Shown here: positions 50,408-58,716 of the stretch, piece after piece
How positions within the stretch are numbered: position 1 is the first letter of the stretch
How the letters are laid out: each line of letters begins with the position of its first letter
Origin: Clostridiales bacterium
Lineage (GTDB): Bacteria > Bacillota > Clostridia > Lachnospirales > Lachnospiraceae
DNA: 64,000 nucleotides
Reading direction: 5' to 3'
Assembly (NCBI GenBank): GCA_020859985.1
Contig: JAJBVD010000089.1
Location: forward strand, 1 to 64,000
Made by a program: the position numbers and the translations under genes
Notes under the pieces: generated by a model
Database searches by the model: none
The model's input: the letters and a program-made list of their open reading frames with translations, nothing else
What the model was told of the DNA's origin: nothing

Positions 50408-50626
50408 CAGGAAAGAATGGCGGACAGGCATTCGTGAGAAGTGATATGTAAAGGGATGGAATCGCCCATCCCGTTTCTATTCTGAAGCAGCCGGAAAACA
50501 GTATTTCACAAAAGAAAAGGTAAAGATTGTGGAAAACCGCCTGCCTGTTATATATTAATATACTCCGCCCGGATTTTTTGGTGCCGGTCTGTATTTCTGG
50601 TTTGCTGCTGCCCGAAACTGTTATTC

Positions 50627-50760
50627 GTAACTGTTCAGTAGCTTCACAGTTACGGGAAAAAGTCCATTTAAAATCGCTGCGCGAAGGGACTTTTTCCTGT
50701 AGAATGTACTTTTTCATACGTACCTCGCAGCGAGTGCGAGGTACTGTACTGAATAGTTAC
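50627..50760 (-). repeat. Full-length dispersed palindromic element (copy B)
   Basis: 134 bp. Read on the minus strand it starts GTAACTATTCAGTACA, then a perfect 10-bp hairpin (GTACCTCGCA/TGCGAGGTAC, 50720-50744). A second 11-bp hairpin follows (GGAAAAAGTCC 50655-50665 with GGACTTTTTCC 50687-50697), then the 27-bp arm ending ACAGTTAC. Same order as copy A at 909-1049. It ends just beside the stop of the SpoIIQ-like gene. The rest of 50243-50762 holds no gene. Confidence 0.75.
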
Positions 50761-50762
50761 GT

Positions 50763-51689
50763 TTATTCAAGATATAGTACCGGGTCGACCGGCTCCCCGT
50801 CCTTCGTCATGGCAAAATAAAGATTGCTGCCCTCCGTGCTGTAGTATTTGGTCGGCTCACTGATATAGGCGAGCAGGTCGCCGGCTTCCACGACGTCACC
50901 TTCCGACACGGCTGGTTCCATGAGCTGGCCGTAGATGAGACGGTAGCCGTTCCCGATGTTCAGTACCAGCGTGGTGCCGGTCTCCTCGTCAACGGAGATG
51001 GATTCCACGATACCCTTTGCGGCGGCGAGTACCTGATTGCCGGTATCACTGCTGATGACCAGGGCCGGGTTGTATTTGTACTGGTTCAGTGTCGCAAAGT
51101 AAACACTCTTATCCATGCTGTAATCAATCGCGATCGTTCCGGCGGAAGGCCAGAGAAGCGACTGCTCATCAGAGAAGCTGATTCCGGCGTCGATCAGAGC
51201 CTGCTCGGAGATGATGCTGGCGGAGGAAGCCTCCTCAGAATCAGAGGAAGCATCGTCATCCGGATTACTATTCACCGTGCTTTCCTCTGTGTCAGCGCTG
51301 TCGTTTGTATCGGTAATGGAATCATCACCTAATACCAGATCGGTTGAGACATCTGAAACGTTTTCATCGCCATCGGCAGTGCTATCCGTTACTTCTCCAT
51401 TTGTCGAAACTGCATCGCCGCTGTTATCCGTGGATGAACCATCGGTTGTACTGGGGCTGGCATTACTGCTGTCCACATCAATATCCTCGTCATTCGTATT
51501 TTCCCCATCCAGCTCTTCCTCAAGATAGGCAAGCTGTCCCAGCTCAGTTTCCACCTGCGGGGCGTCGTTATTGCGGGAACTGTTGACTGCGGCCATGCTG
51601 CCCAGGACGATTGCACCGACCAGACACAGGCTTAATGTCCAGATGGTGCTTCGTTTTGTAAAAAATTCTTTCCATGTCCTTCGATTCAT
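50763..51689 (-). CDS. SpoIIQ-like membrane protein with degenerate LytM domain
   Basis: A 308-residue single-pass protein: N-terminal helix (about residues 14-34), a long Asp/Ser/Thr/Asn-rich linker (about 55-160) and a C-terminal M23/LytM-fold domain (LLWPSAGTIAIDYSMD, AAAKGIVESISVDEETG, GDVVEAGDLLAYI). The zinc histidines of active M23 enzymes are absent: NPALVI replaces HxGxD and NLYFAM replaces HLHFE. The GTIAIDYS-M opening matches sporulation protein SpoIIQ, which pairs with SpoIIIAH at the forespore membrane. Start 51689 is 6 bases after GAGGTG. Confidence 0.75.
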   Translation of the reverse strand: MNRRTWKEFFTKRSTIWTLSLCLVGAIVLGSMAAVNSSRNNDAPQVETELGQLAYLEEELDGENTNDEDIDVDSSNASPSTTDGSSTDNSGDAVSTNGEVTDSTADGDENVSDVSTDLVLGDDSITDTNDSADTEESTVNSNPDDDASSDSEEASSASIISEQALIDAGISFSDEQSLLWPSAGTIAIDYSMDKSVYFATLNQYKYNPALVISSDTGNQVLAAAKGIVESISVDEETGTTLVLNIGNGYRLIYGQLMEPAVSEGDVVEAGDLLAYISEPTKYYSTEGSNLYFAMTKDGEPVDPVLYLE

Positions 51690-51826
51690 ATTCATCACCT
51701 CATCCATATAATGTCCTGCTTGCGTAGATAAGTCCTTTTCGGATTACTGATAGGATTGCCAGAATAAAAGGGAATATGCAGGAGAAAAGGAAAATTTTAA
51801 AAATCGCGGAAATCATCATGATATAC

Positions 51827-51855
51827 TTGCTTTTGAGAGAACGCGCCGATATAAT
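51827..51855 (+). promoter_or_regulatory. Strong promoter upstream of the left inverted repeat
   Basis: TTGCTT (51827-51832), 17-bp spacer, perfect TATAAT (51850-51855). It reads right, through a small ORF, toward the inverted repeat at 52009 and the recombinase gene. Confidence 0.65.
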
Positions 51856-51894
51856 CTAAAAGAAGAGTGAAAGAAAGAAGCCTGCAGGAATTTT

Positions 51895-52023
51895 ATGGGC
51901 GATGCGTCAGTGGGAATTTTGATCAGGAGGCATTCGAAAGGATCTGCCGAAATGAGCCATACAGCGAAGCGGTCTTTGATGAGTAGTATAAGCTTTATTT
52001 GCTTAAAAGTACTCCCTAAGTAG
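51895..52023 (+). CDS. Possible 42-residue ORF ending inside the left inverted repeat
   Basis: ATG 51895 (MGDASVGILIRRHSKGSAEM...) with AGGAA about 5 bases upstream, 40 bases after the promoter at 51827. Its TAG stop (52021-52023) lies within the 31-bp inverted repeat. Coding is unproven; it has no recognised domain. It may be a leader peptide or chance. Confidence 0.3.
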   Translation: MGDASVGILIRRHSKGSAEMSHTAKRSLMSSISFICLKVLPK

Positions 52024-52039
52024 GGTAATTAAGGAGCAG
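52009..52039. repeat. Left 31-bp inverted repeat (IR-L)
   Basis: Begins GTACTCCCTAAG and ends ATTAAGGAGCAG. It is a perfect inverted match to 54138-54168. The sequence is itself a near palindrome (18 of 25 central bases), as expected for a recombinase crossover site with two half-sites. Confidence 0.9.
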
Positions 52040-52105
52040 GTTTTCCGGACGAAACTCATCTCATCCTAACCTGTTCTATTTTCTCTTTTTCTTTCAACAG
52101 GCCAA

Positions 52106-52134
52106 ATTCTACCTCATTATGAGGCCTCTGTCAA
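52106..52134 (-). promoter_or_regulatory. Outward-facing promoter inside the invertible segment
   Basis: On the minus strand: perfect TTGACA (52134-52129), exactly 17 bp, then TAGAAT (52111-52106). The spacer contains the palindrome CCTCAT-A-ATGAGG. It reads left across IR-L, away from the polysaccharide genes; inversion of 52009-54168 would aim it at them. Confidence 0.8.
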
Positions 52135-52200
52135 GACGAACAAACAAATTTCCTTGATTTTCCGGCTGGCAGGAGTATAAAATCAAAAGAAAAATAATCA

Positions 52201-52222
52201 TCAGTGGTCAAATTCGTGGTCA
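52201..52222 (+). repeat. Direct repeat flanking the recombinase, left copy
   Basis: TCAGTGGTCAAATTCGTGGT plus CA; 21 of 22 bases match 54064-54085 in the same orientation. It holds two GTGGTCA units and is followed by the inverted TTGACCAC. Possible arm-type binding sites or remnants of att sites. Confidence 0.65.
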
Positions 52223-52305
52223 GGAATTGACCACTTATTACTTTTCCGGAGTCCATATGCGCCGCCCGTGATTATTCGTAATATTTGATCACGAATTATG
52301 GAGAG

Positions 52306-52406
52306 CCGGGCGATGAAAATCGGTATCGTTCTCGATTTGCTACGCAAATCGGAACATTCTGTGCGATGCGCCCGGTCTGCATCATGATTCGCAGTACGAA
52401 TCATGA
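52306..52406 (+). promoter_or_regulatory. Structured leader of the recombinase gene
   Basis: CCGGGCG (52306-52312) pairs with CGCCCGG (52369-52375) and encloses CGATTTGC/GCAAATCG (52333-52351). A second perfect 10-bp hairpin TCATGATTCG/CGAATCATGA (52382-52406) lies directly before the gene. It may regulate recombinase translation or bind a regulator. Confidence 0.5.
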
Positions 52407-52433
52407 CAGATCATGGAAAGCGAGGAATTCATA

Positions 52434-53741
52434 GTGGGTAGACGGGGAGAAAATATCCATAAAAGAGAAGATGGGCGCTGGGAAGCGCGAGTGGTCGCTG
52501 GGCGACCGGTATGCGGAAAGACTACATATAAAAGCTTATACGCCCGCAGCTACAAAGCTGCTAAGGCTAAGAAAAAAGACTATCTTGCCGGCCGGGCTGC
52601 CGCTGCAGGAATTGCCGCAAATACTGCTGCAGGTACCGCCGCAAATACTGTTGCTGGTATCATTGCAAATCCTGCTGTGCAGGATGATTTGTCTGCTGTC
52701 AGTAAGGACGCAGGCTGCGGATTTTTAAGCAGCGTGGAACCTCTGTCCATTCCTGCCGGGACTTCGGACGCCGCGCAGCCGCAGTCCGGTCCGGTCACGT
52801 GTTTCAACGAAGTTGCGGCCCGGTGGCTGGCCTCCAAAAAGCTGGCAATCAAAGAATCGTCCTATGCATTTTATTCCATCGTAATTGATAAACATCTTCT
52901 TCCAAAATTCGGGAAGCTTGACATAAAAAAAGTGAACACCGAGCGAATCAATACCTTCCTGCTGGAAGAAATGGATCACGGGCGCATCAGAGACGGAGGG
53001 CCGCTGTCCGACAAAACCATATCTGAGCTCAAATCCATCCTGAACCGGATCCTCCGGTATGCAAACGCTCACCATCTCATCACTGAAGTGCCGGAATCCA
53101 TGCCTATTACAGTAAAAAAGAAACCAAAGCCTGTCTTTACCGAGCAGGAAATGATTTCCATAGAAAACAGAGCGCGGGAAGAAGATACCGCATTTGCCAT
53201 GAGCGTCCTGCTTTGCGGGTATACAGGAATCCGCGAAGGCGAAATCTGCGCCCTCCAATGGTCAGACTTTGACTGGGAAAACAGAACCATTTCCATCCGG
53301 AAAACCGTATCCCGCATCAGCAATACAGAAAGCAGATCGGCTGCCAGGACCCGCGTTGTAGTCGGGCTGCCAAAGACCGAATGTTCCATCCGCACGGTGC
53401 CCGTCCCTGAAAGTGTCGTGAATTATTTTAAAGAACATTCCGGTCCATCCATGAACTACGTAATCACCGGAACTCCAAAGTACATGGAGCCCCGCGTCTG
53501 CCGTGACCGTTTTACCCGTTTTTTAAGGAGAGCGGGCGTAAAGCACCACACATTTCATACCCTGCGTCACAGCTTTGCAACAAACTGTATCGAGCAGGGC
53601 ATGAACGTAAAAGTACTCAGCGAAATCCTCGGACATTCCGACGTGAGCATCACGCTTGCACGCTATGTACATCCTTCCATGGAATCGAAAAAAGCGCAGA
53701 TGAACAAGCTGAAGACCTTTGCAAATCGAGAAAATGGATGA
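52434..53741 (+). CDS. Tyrosine recombinase (site-specific integrase)
   Basis: A 435-residue recombinase. It has an N-terminal DNA-binding segment of integrase type (GENIHKREDGRWEARVVAGR), an Ala-rich linker of three 8-residue repeats, a SAM-like core-binding domain (about 125-210) and a catalytic domain. Catalytic residues: R267 (GIREGE), H375 and R378 (HTLRHSF), H401 (LGHSD) and Y411 (ARYVH). GTG 52434 is preferred because GAGGA lies 7 bases upstream; ATG 52413, seven codons earlier, has no ribosome site. It lies alone between perfect 31-bp inverted repeats next to a polysaccharide locus, which suggests a DNA inversion switch. Confidence 0.9.
   Translation: MGRRGENIHKREDGRWEARVVAGRPVCGKTTYKSLYARSYKAAKAKKKDYLAGRAAAAGIAANTAAGTAANTVAGIIANPAVQDDLSAVSKDAGCGFLSSVEPLSIPAGTSDAAQPQSGPVTCFNEVAARWLASKKLAIKESSYAFYSIVIDKHLLPKFGKLDIKKVNTERINTFLLEEMDHGRIRDGGPLSDKTISELKSILNRILRYANAHHLITEVPESMPITVKKKPKPVFTEQEMISIENRAREEDTAFAMSVLLCGYTGIREGEICALQWSDFDWENRTISIRKTVSRISNTESRSAARTRVVVGLPKTECSIRTVPVPESVVNYFKEHSGPSMNYVITGTPKYMEPRVCRDRFTRFLRRAGVKHHTFHTLRHSFATNCIEQGMNVKVLSEILGHSDVSITLARYVHPSMESKKAQMNKLKTFANRENG
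52611..52682 (+). repeat. In-frame 24-bp repeats in the recombinase gene
   Basis: Three units (52611-52634, 52635-52658, 52659-52682) encode IAANTAAG, TAANTVAG and a diverged IIANPAVQ. They form an Ala-rich linker whose length could vary by slippage. Confidence 0.6.
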
Positions 53742-54137
53742 GAATAGACAGGTATAGGTCAGTAAAACAGCCTGAAAGCGCGAACAGCCCGAAAATGTAT
53801 TGGCCAGGCACAGTTTAGGGCAATTTTTAAGATAAAAATTTTCTTTCTATAAAAATGTATAAGGTCTGCTGACAGTTTCTGCGGCAGATCAGGGTGCTTT
53901 GCGCCTAAAAACAGAATAAGAAATATGCGCTAAAAAAGCTCATCTGTAAGAAAGGAATCTACGAAAGATGTCTGCCAGAAAGACGGGCTTTTTTCATGCT
54001 GCAAAAATGCCCGCTTCATAAAACAATCATTCATATATCAGGAAATAGCAGGAAAACTCGTCGTCAGTGGTCAAAATCGTGGTCAAAAATAATCGTCTTA
54101 TTCCCAAAAGTCCCTAAATCCAACAAAATCCGCCAGA
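53742..54137. other. Gene-free stretch inside the invertible segment
   Basis: No supported gene. It contains AT-rich sequence near 53820-53860, weak hairpins and the right copy of the direct repeat. I see no convincing rightward promoter here. Confidence 0.4.
54064..54085 (+). repeat. Direct repeat flanking the recombinase, right copy
   Basis: TCAGTGGTCAAAATCGTGGT plus CA, one mismatch to 52201-52222 and in the same orientation, 1863 bp away. Confidence 0.65.
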
Positions 54138-54168
54138 CTGCTCCTTAATTACCCTACTTAGGGAGTAC
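54138..54168. repeat. Right 31-bp inverted repeat (IR-R)
   Basis: Begins CTGCTCCTTAAT and ends CTTAGGGAGTAC; exact reverse complement of 52009-52039. The match stops abruptly on both sides. Confidence 0.9.
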
Positions 54169-54802
54169 CCTGGTGCACGCTTCCGAAAAGTGCCTGCTCT
54201 ACAAGCTTTCCGATGCAGGCACCGGATAGTCACATTGTAGGCTGCAAACGCCAGATTGTACAGATGTAAGTAGTGACACCATCCCGACAATTCGCGGAAT
54301 AGGTGCCATTGATATCCCGGTCGCATTGAAACGCCTGCCAATGGCAGGCAGCACCTGAGAATCGATGGATTTATATTGCCGCCAGGGACCAGAAAGCAAC
54401 ATCCGGATACTGAAAGCGTGTCGCCCCGCCGCCGTGGACAGTGCCGGACTACATAAACAGATCGTAACCGCGCTCAAAAAGCGAAGCCACGTCATTAGAA
54501 CAGCGCAAATGCGCAAGATGTGGCCTATGTTCTGCAGCAAAAACTGATGCAGGGCAGTTCAAGGGCGGCATGGCGAAGCTATACCCTGACGAGGCTATAC
54601 CCCAACGAGGCCAGATTACCTAAAAATAAGCCCCTCCCAAACCGGAAAAACGGTTGCGGGGGGGGTATTTGCATGGCCGGATATCCGGAGAATTTAGCGG
54701 GAAAAGCAAAAAAAGAAAGAAACGAAAGGCTTTCTGTGCACGAATTATGCGGGAAACGCCAATTGTTTGAAAAGGCTTTGGAGAGGGAAACGGGGATTGG
54801 AA
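54169..54802 (+). other. Long leader region of the polysaccharide locus
   Basis: 634 bases without a supported gene or a clear sigma-A promoter. A nested hairpin (CCCCTCCC 54631-54638 with the G run 54658-54665, enclosing AACCG/CGGTT) followed by TATTTGC could act as a terminator or antitermination point ahead of the first gene. Confidence 0.45.
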
Positions 54803-55594
54803 ATGATGGAAGAAAGAGAAGAAATAAGCTGGCAGGAAGGAGCTCAGGCGGAGACCGCCGCATCCTTAGAAGCCTCTCCGGCGATAGAATTTCCGAATAC
54901 ATTTTCAAATAAGAAAAAAGACGCGGAACTCCATTCACGCGAAACCATAGAAACGCAGAAAACACATAAGCGGTATTTCTATTTGTTTTTCAAACGCGTT
55001 TTCGATTTCATATCTTCTCTGTGTGTCCTGATCGTACTCTTTCTTCCTCTGCTTGCCATCAGCCTCGTGGTCAGGCTGACATCAAAAGGCCCTGTCTTCT
55101 ACTGGGACAACCGTGTCGGTCTGAACGGCAAGGACATCCGCGTACTCAAATACCGCACCATGTATGAAGACGCGGAAGAACACGTGCGGGATTATCTGAC
55201 GGACGAGCAGTATCAGATCTGGCTCGTCGAGCGAAAAGTCGAGGATGACCCCAGAATCACCCCCATCGGAAGATTCCTGCGCCGGACCTCCATCGACGAA
55301 CTGCCGCAGCTTGTCAATATCCTGAAAGGCGATATCAGTGTCGTGGGTCCGCGGCCGTTGACCCGGAGCGAAATCGAGACAAACTTCACGCCGGAAGAGC
55401 AGGAGATGCTGCTGAGCTGCAAGCCGGGACTGACCGGGAACTGGGGAGTATGCGGGAGAAGCGACGTCACATTTGAGAGCGGAGAACGGCAGAGGTTAGA
55501 GCTGGAATACGTGGAGAAGTGCGGTGTGTTGACAGATTTAAAGCTGATATTTGCTACGGTGGGAGTTGTGGTCAAGGGAAAGGGAGCACAATAG
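54803..55594 (+). CDS. Undecaprenyl-phosphate sugar phosphotransferase (priming)
   Basis: Starts repeat-unit assembly by moving a sugar phosphate onto undecaprenyl phosphate. The 263-residue protein has a hydrophilic head (1-58), one membrane helix (about 68-90) and the PF02397 catalytic domain. Landmarks are FFKRVFDFISS, KGPVFYWDNRVGLNGK, LKYRTM, FLRRTSIDELPQLVNILKGD and SVVGPRPLT. ATG 54803 (or 54806) follows ACGGGG. It has the short form with one helix, as in EpsL or CpsE C-terminal parts. First gene of the polysaccharide locus. Confidence 0.9.
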   Translation: MMEEREEISWQEGAQAETAASLEASPAIEFPNTFSNKKKDAELHSRETIETQKTHKRYFYLFFKRVFDFISSLCVLIVLFLPLLAISLVVRLTSKGPVFYWDNRVGLNGKDIRVLKYRTMYEDAEEHVRDYLTDEQYQIWLVERKVEDDPRITPIGRFLRRTSIDELPQLVNILKGDISVVGPRPLTRSEIETNFTPEEQEMLLSCKPGLTGNWGVCGRSDVTFESGERQRLELEYVEKCGVLTDLKLIFATVGVVVKGKGAQ

Positions 55595-55654
55595 AAATCA
55601 AATACGTAATAAAGGGGAAACCTTTAAAAATACATTATTAGGAGAGATGAAAAA

Positions 55655-56908
55655 ATGGGTAAAATGAAAATCGCTGTCGCTGGAACTGGATATGTAGGTT
55701 TATCTATGGCAACACTTCTGGCGCAGCACAATAAGGTTACAGCAGTGGATATCATTCCGGAAAAAGTGGAGCTGATCAACCAGCACAAATCCCCGATCCG
55801 GGATGAGTACATAGAAAAATATCTCGCGGAAAAGGAACTCGACCTGACCGCAACACTTGATGCGGAGGCCGCATATTTGGACGCAGATTTTGTGATCATC
55901 TCTGCGCCAACCAACTATGACACTAATAAAAACTTCTTTGATACATCTGCGGTAGAGGCCGTGATCAATCTGGTCATGTCCTGCAATCCCAATGCGATCA
56001 TGGTGATCAAATCGACCATCCCGGTCGGCTACACCACATCAATTCGTGAAAAGACTGGCAGCAAAAACATCATCTTCAGCCCGGAGTTTCTGCGGGAATC
56101 CAAAGCATTATATGACAACCTTTATCCGAGCCGCATTATTGTCGGCACGGATCTGAATGATGAACGTCTGGTAAAGGCCGCAAACACCTTTGCAGGGCTT
56201 TTACAGGAAGCGGCCATCAAGAAAGACATAGACACCCTCATTATGGGATTTACCGAAGCAGAGGCGGTAAAGCTGTTTGCTAATACTTACCTTGCGGTGC
56301 GTGTGGCTTACTTCAACGAGATTGACAGCTATGCCATTCAGCAGGGCCTGAATGCACGCGACATCATTGACGGCGTCTGCCTCGATCCGCGTATCGGGAC
56401 GCAGTACAACAACCCAAGCTTTGGTTATGGTGGCTATTGTCTGCCGAAAGACACAAAGCAGCTCAGGGCGAACTTTGCAGAAGCACATGTGCCCGGCAAA
56501 GTCATCGATGCGGCAATTGAGAGCAACTACGACCGGAAAGACTTCATCGCAGCGGAAGTTTTGCGAAAAGCAGGCTACAACGGAATCGATGAGGATATCA
56601 GCCTCGAAAACAGCACAAAGATCCCGGCGACAATCGGCGTCTATCGTCTGGTCATGAAAAACAACAGCGACAATTTCCGCCGCAGCTCCATCCAGAGCGT
56701 CATGAAACGCGTTAAATCAAAGGGCTGCAACGTCATCATCTATGAGCCGACACTTCCGGACGGAGAACTTTTCTACGGAAGCACGGTAGAGAATAATCTG
56801 GAAAAATTCAAATCGGAATGCAGTGTCATTATTGCAAACCGCTATGATTCGAGTCTGGATGATGTGAAAGATAAGGTTTACACGCGCGACATTTACAACG
56901 AAAACTAA
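55655..56908 (+). CDS. ugd: UDP-glucose 6-dehydrogenase
   Basis: Oxidises UDP-glucose to UDP-glucuronate with NAD. The 417-residue protein has the Rossmann motif [12 protein letters not shown], the STIPVGYT and SPEFLRES segments and the catalytic cysteine in [14 protein letters not shown]. Length matches the Wzz-independent bacterial type. AGGAGAG lies 8 bases before ATG 55655. It feeds the next gene, which makes UDP-xylose. Confidence 0.93.
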   Translation: MGKMKIAVAGTGYVGLSMATLLAQHNKVTAVDIIPEKVELINQHKSPIRDEYIEKYLAEKELDLTATLDAEAAYLDADFVIISAPTNYDTNKNFFDTSAVEAVINLVMSCNPNAIMVIKSTIPVGYTTSIREKTGSKNIIFSPEFLRESKALYDNLYPSRIIVGTDLNDERLVKAANTFAGLLQEAAIKKDIDTLIMGFTEAEAVKLFANTYLAVRVAYFNEIDSYAIQQGLNARDIIDGVCLDPRIGTQYNNPSFGYGGYCLPKDTKQLRANFAEAHVPGKVIDAAIESNYDRKDFIAAEVLRKAGYNGIDEDISLENSTKIPATIGVYRLVMKNNSDNFRRSSIQSVMKRVKSKGCNVIIYEPTLPDGELFYGSTVENNLEKFKSECSVIIANRYDSSLDDVKDKVYTRDIYNEN

Positions 56909-56918
56909 GGGGAAGGTT

Positions 56919-57863
56919 ATGAAACGAATACTTGTGACTGGCGGCGCCGGATTTGTCGGCGCCAACCTCTGCGAACGTCTGGTGGAGGATCCGAACAACT
57001 ACGTCATCGCACTGGACAACCTGTTTACAGGGCGGTTGCGAAATCTGGAGAAGTGCAGGAAACACGATAATTTTGAATTCATCCGTGCAGATGTTCAGGA
57101 GAAAATCGATATTCATGTGGACCAGATCTACAATGCTGCGTGCCCGGCAAGCCCGCCCGCATATCAGGCCAGTCCGACTAATACGACAAAGACCTGCGTG
57201 CTCGGCGTTATCAACATGCTGGAGCTGGCGAAACGTTACGACGCAACCATGATGCAGTTCTCCACGAGCGAAGTCTACGGCGACCCAGAGGTACATCCAC
57301 AGGTCGAAAATTATCGCGGCAGCGTCAATCCGGACGGCATCCGCAGCTGCTACGACGAGGGAAAGCGTGTCTCCGAATCCCTCTGTTTTGACTATAATCG
57401 GGAATTCGGAACAAAGATCAAGGTTATCCGCATCTTTAACACATATGGGCGTTATATGGACCCGAATGACGGCCGTGTGATCAGCAACTTCATCATGCAG
57501 GCCCTGCGCGGTGAAGACCTCACCATCTATGGTGATGGTTCCCAGACACGCAGCTTCCAGTACGTGGATGACCTTGTTGAAGGGATCATTCGTATGATGA
57601 ACGACAGTCGTGACGATTTTTATGGTCCGGTCAACCTCGGTAATCCCGGTGAATTTACGATGCTGGAACTGGCAGAAAAAGTACTCGCCATGACGGGCAG
57701 CAAAAGCAAGCTGACTTACTGCCCACTGCCGGGAGACGACCCGACCAGACGTAGGGCGAGCATTGAAGTAGCAAAGAAAGAACTTCATGGCTGGGAGCCG
57801 AAGATTGCATTGGATGAGGGGCTGGAGAAGAGTATCGAATACTTTCGACAATATATAGAATAA
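56919..57863 (+). CDS. UDP-glucuronate decarboxylase (UDP-xylose synthase)
   Basis: A 314-residue short-chain dehydrogenase/reductase that converts UDP-glucuronate to UDP-xylose. The NAD motif is TGGAGFVGANL; the UXS-specific segments are ACPASPPAYQ, STSEVYGDPEVHPQ and SCYDEGKR (catalytic Tyr and Lys), and RIFNTYGRYMDPNDGRV. It starts 10 bases after ugd. The pair implies xylose or glucuronate in the polymer. Confidence 0.92.
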   Translation: MKRILVTGGAGFVGANLCERLVEDPNNYVIALDNLFTGRLRNLEKCRKHDNFEFIRADVQEKIDIHVDQIYNAACPASPPAYQASPTNTTKTCVLGVINMLELAKRYDATMMQFSTSEVYGDPEVHPQVENYRGSVNPDGIRSCYDEGKRVSESLCFDYNREFGTKIKVIRIFNTYGRYMDPNDGRVISNFIMQALRGEDLTIYGDGSQTRSFQYVDDLVEGIIRMMNDSRDDFYGPVNLGNPGEFTMLELAEKVLAMTGSKSKLTYCPLPGDDPTRRRASIEVAKKELHGWEPKIALDEGLEKSIEYFRQYIE

Positions 57864-57954
57864 GCGAGGCTGATTGAATAAAGAATCATAAATCACCTTG
57901 TTAGTTTGATTAATAAGGTTTTGACGCTTGATGATTATGCGGAGGAGAGGCGTT

Positions 57955-58716
57955 ATGACAAAGATAGTTGTGATAGTAGCAACACATAAAAAATATCGGA
58001 TGCCAAATGATTCCATGTATCTCCCCGTTCAAGTTGGAGCAGAGAATAAAGCAGACATAGGATATGTAAAAGATAACACGGGTGAAAATATTTCTATAAA
58101 AAATCCTAATTTTTGCGAGCTGACGGGGCTTTACTGGCTTTGGAAGAATGTGCCTGCAGAATATATCGGATTAGTACATTACAGGCGATATTTTGTCAGT
58201 AAAAGAGGTTTTGATAAATGGAAATGTATAGCAAGTCAAAACGAGATAGAAGATATATTAAGGCATATTGATGTGATATTGCCCCATGAAAGGAACTACT
58301 ATATTGAAACGACATATAGTCAGTATGCTCATGCACACCATAGAACGGATCTGGATATGACAAGAAAAATTATAGTTGAGAAATATCCCCAATATGTTGA
58401 TGCCTTCGATTCCTGCATGGAACGTACTTCTGGTCATAAGTTCAATATGTTTATTATGAAAAGAGCGATAGCAGATAAGTATTGTGCATGGTTGTTTGAT
58501 ATTTTATTTGAACTTGATAAACGTTTAGATATATCTGAATACTCCCCAAACGATGCCAGAGCAGTTGCTTTTGTGGCGGAACGATTATTAGATGTATGGA
58601 TTAAGACAAATGGCGTTTCATACAAGGAGTTGCCCGTATTATTTATGGAAAAACAAAATTGGGTTGTAAAAGGGACAAAATTTCTTGGAAGAAAATTTGA
58701 AGGACAGCGTTGTTAG
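57955..58716 (+). CDS. DUF4422 glycosyltransferase-like protein
   Basis: A 253-residue protein of the DUF4422 family, found in capsule loci and thought to be glycosyltransferases (Galf or related). Signatures: IVVIVATHKKYRMP at the start, NFCELTGLYWLWKN and VGLVHYRRYF, then HNMFIMKR-like GHKFNMFIMKRAI near residue 165. GGAGGAGAGG precedes ATG 57955. From here the DNA is clearly richer in A and T than upstream genes. Confidence 0.85.
   Translation: MTKIVVIVATHKKYRMPNDSMYLPVQVGAENKADIGYVKDNTGENISIKNPNFCELTGLYWLWKNVPAEYIGLVHYRRYFVSKRGFDKWKCIASQNEIEDILRHIDVILPHERNYYIETTYSQYAHAHHRTDLDMTRKIIVEKYPQYVDAFDSCMERTSGHKFNMFIMKRAIADKYCAWLFDILFELDKRLDISEYSPNDARAVAFVAERLLDVWIKTNGVSYKELPVLFMEKQNWVVKGTKFLGRKFEGQRC

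Noticed and set aside
50376-50717. Minus-strand open frame of 113 codons
   Set aside because: It runs through the dispersed repeat and has no ribosome site or recognisable product.
54199-54540. Minus-strand open frame after the right inverted repeat
   Set aside because: No ribosome site, no recognisable domain and many unlikely residues; treated as non-coding.
54520-54912. Open frame of 130 codons ahead of the polysaccharide locus
   Set aside because: It overlaps the start of the priming transferase in another frame, has no domain and very basic low-quality composition; it looks like a chance open frame.
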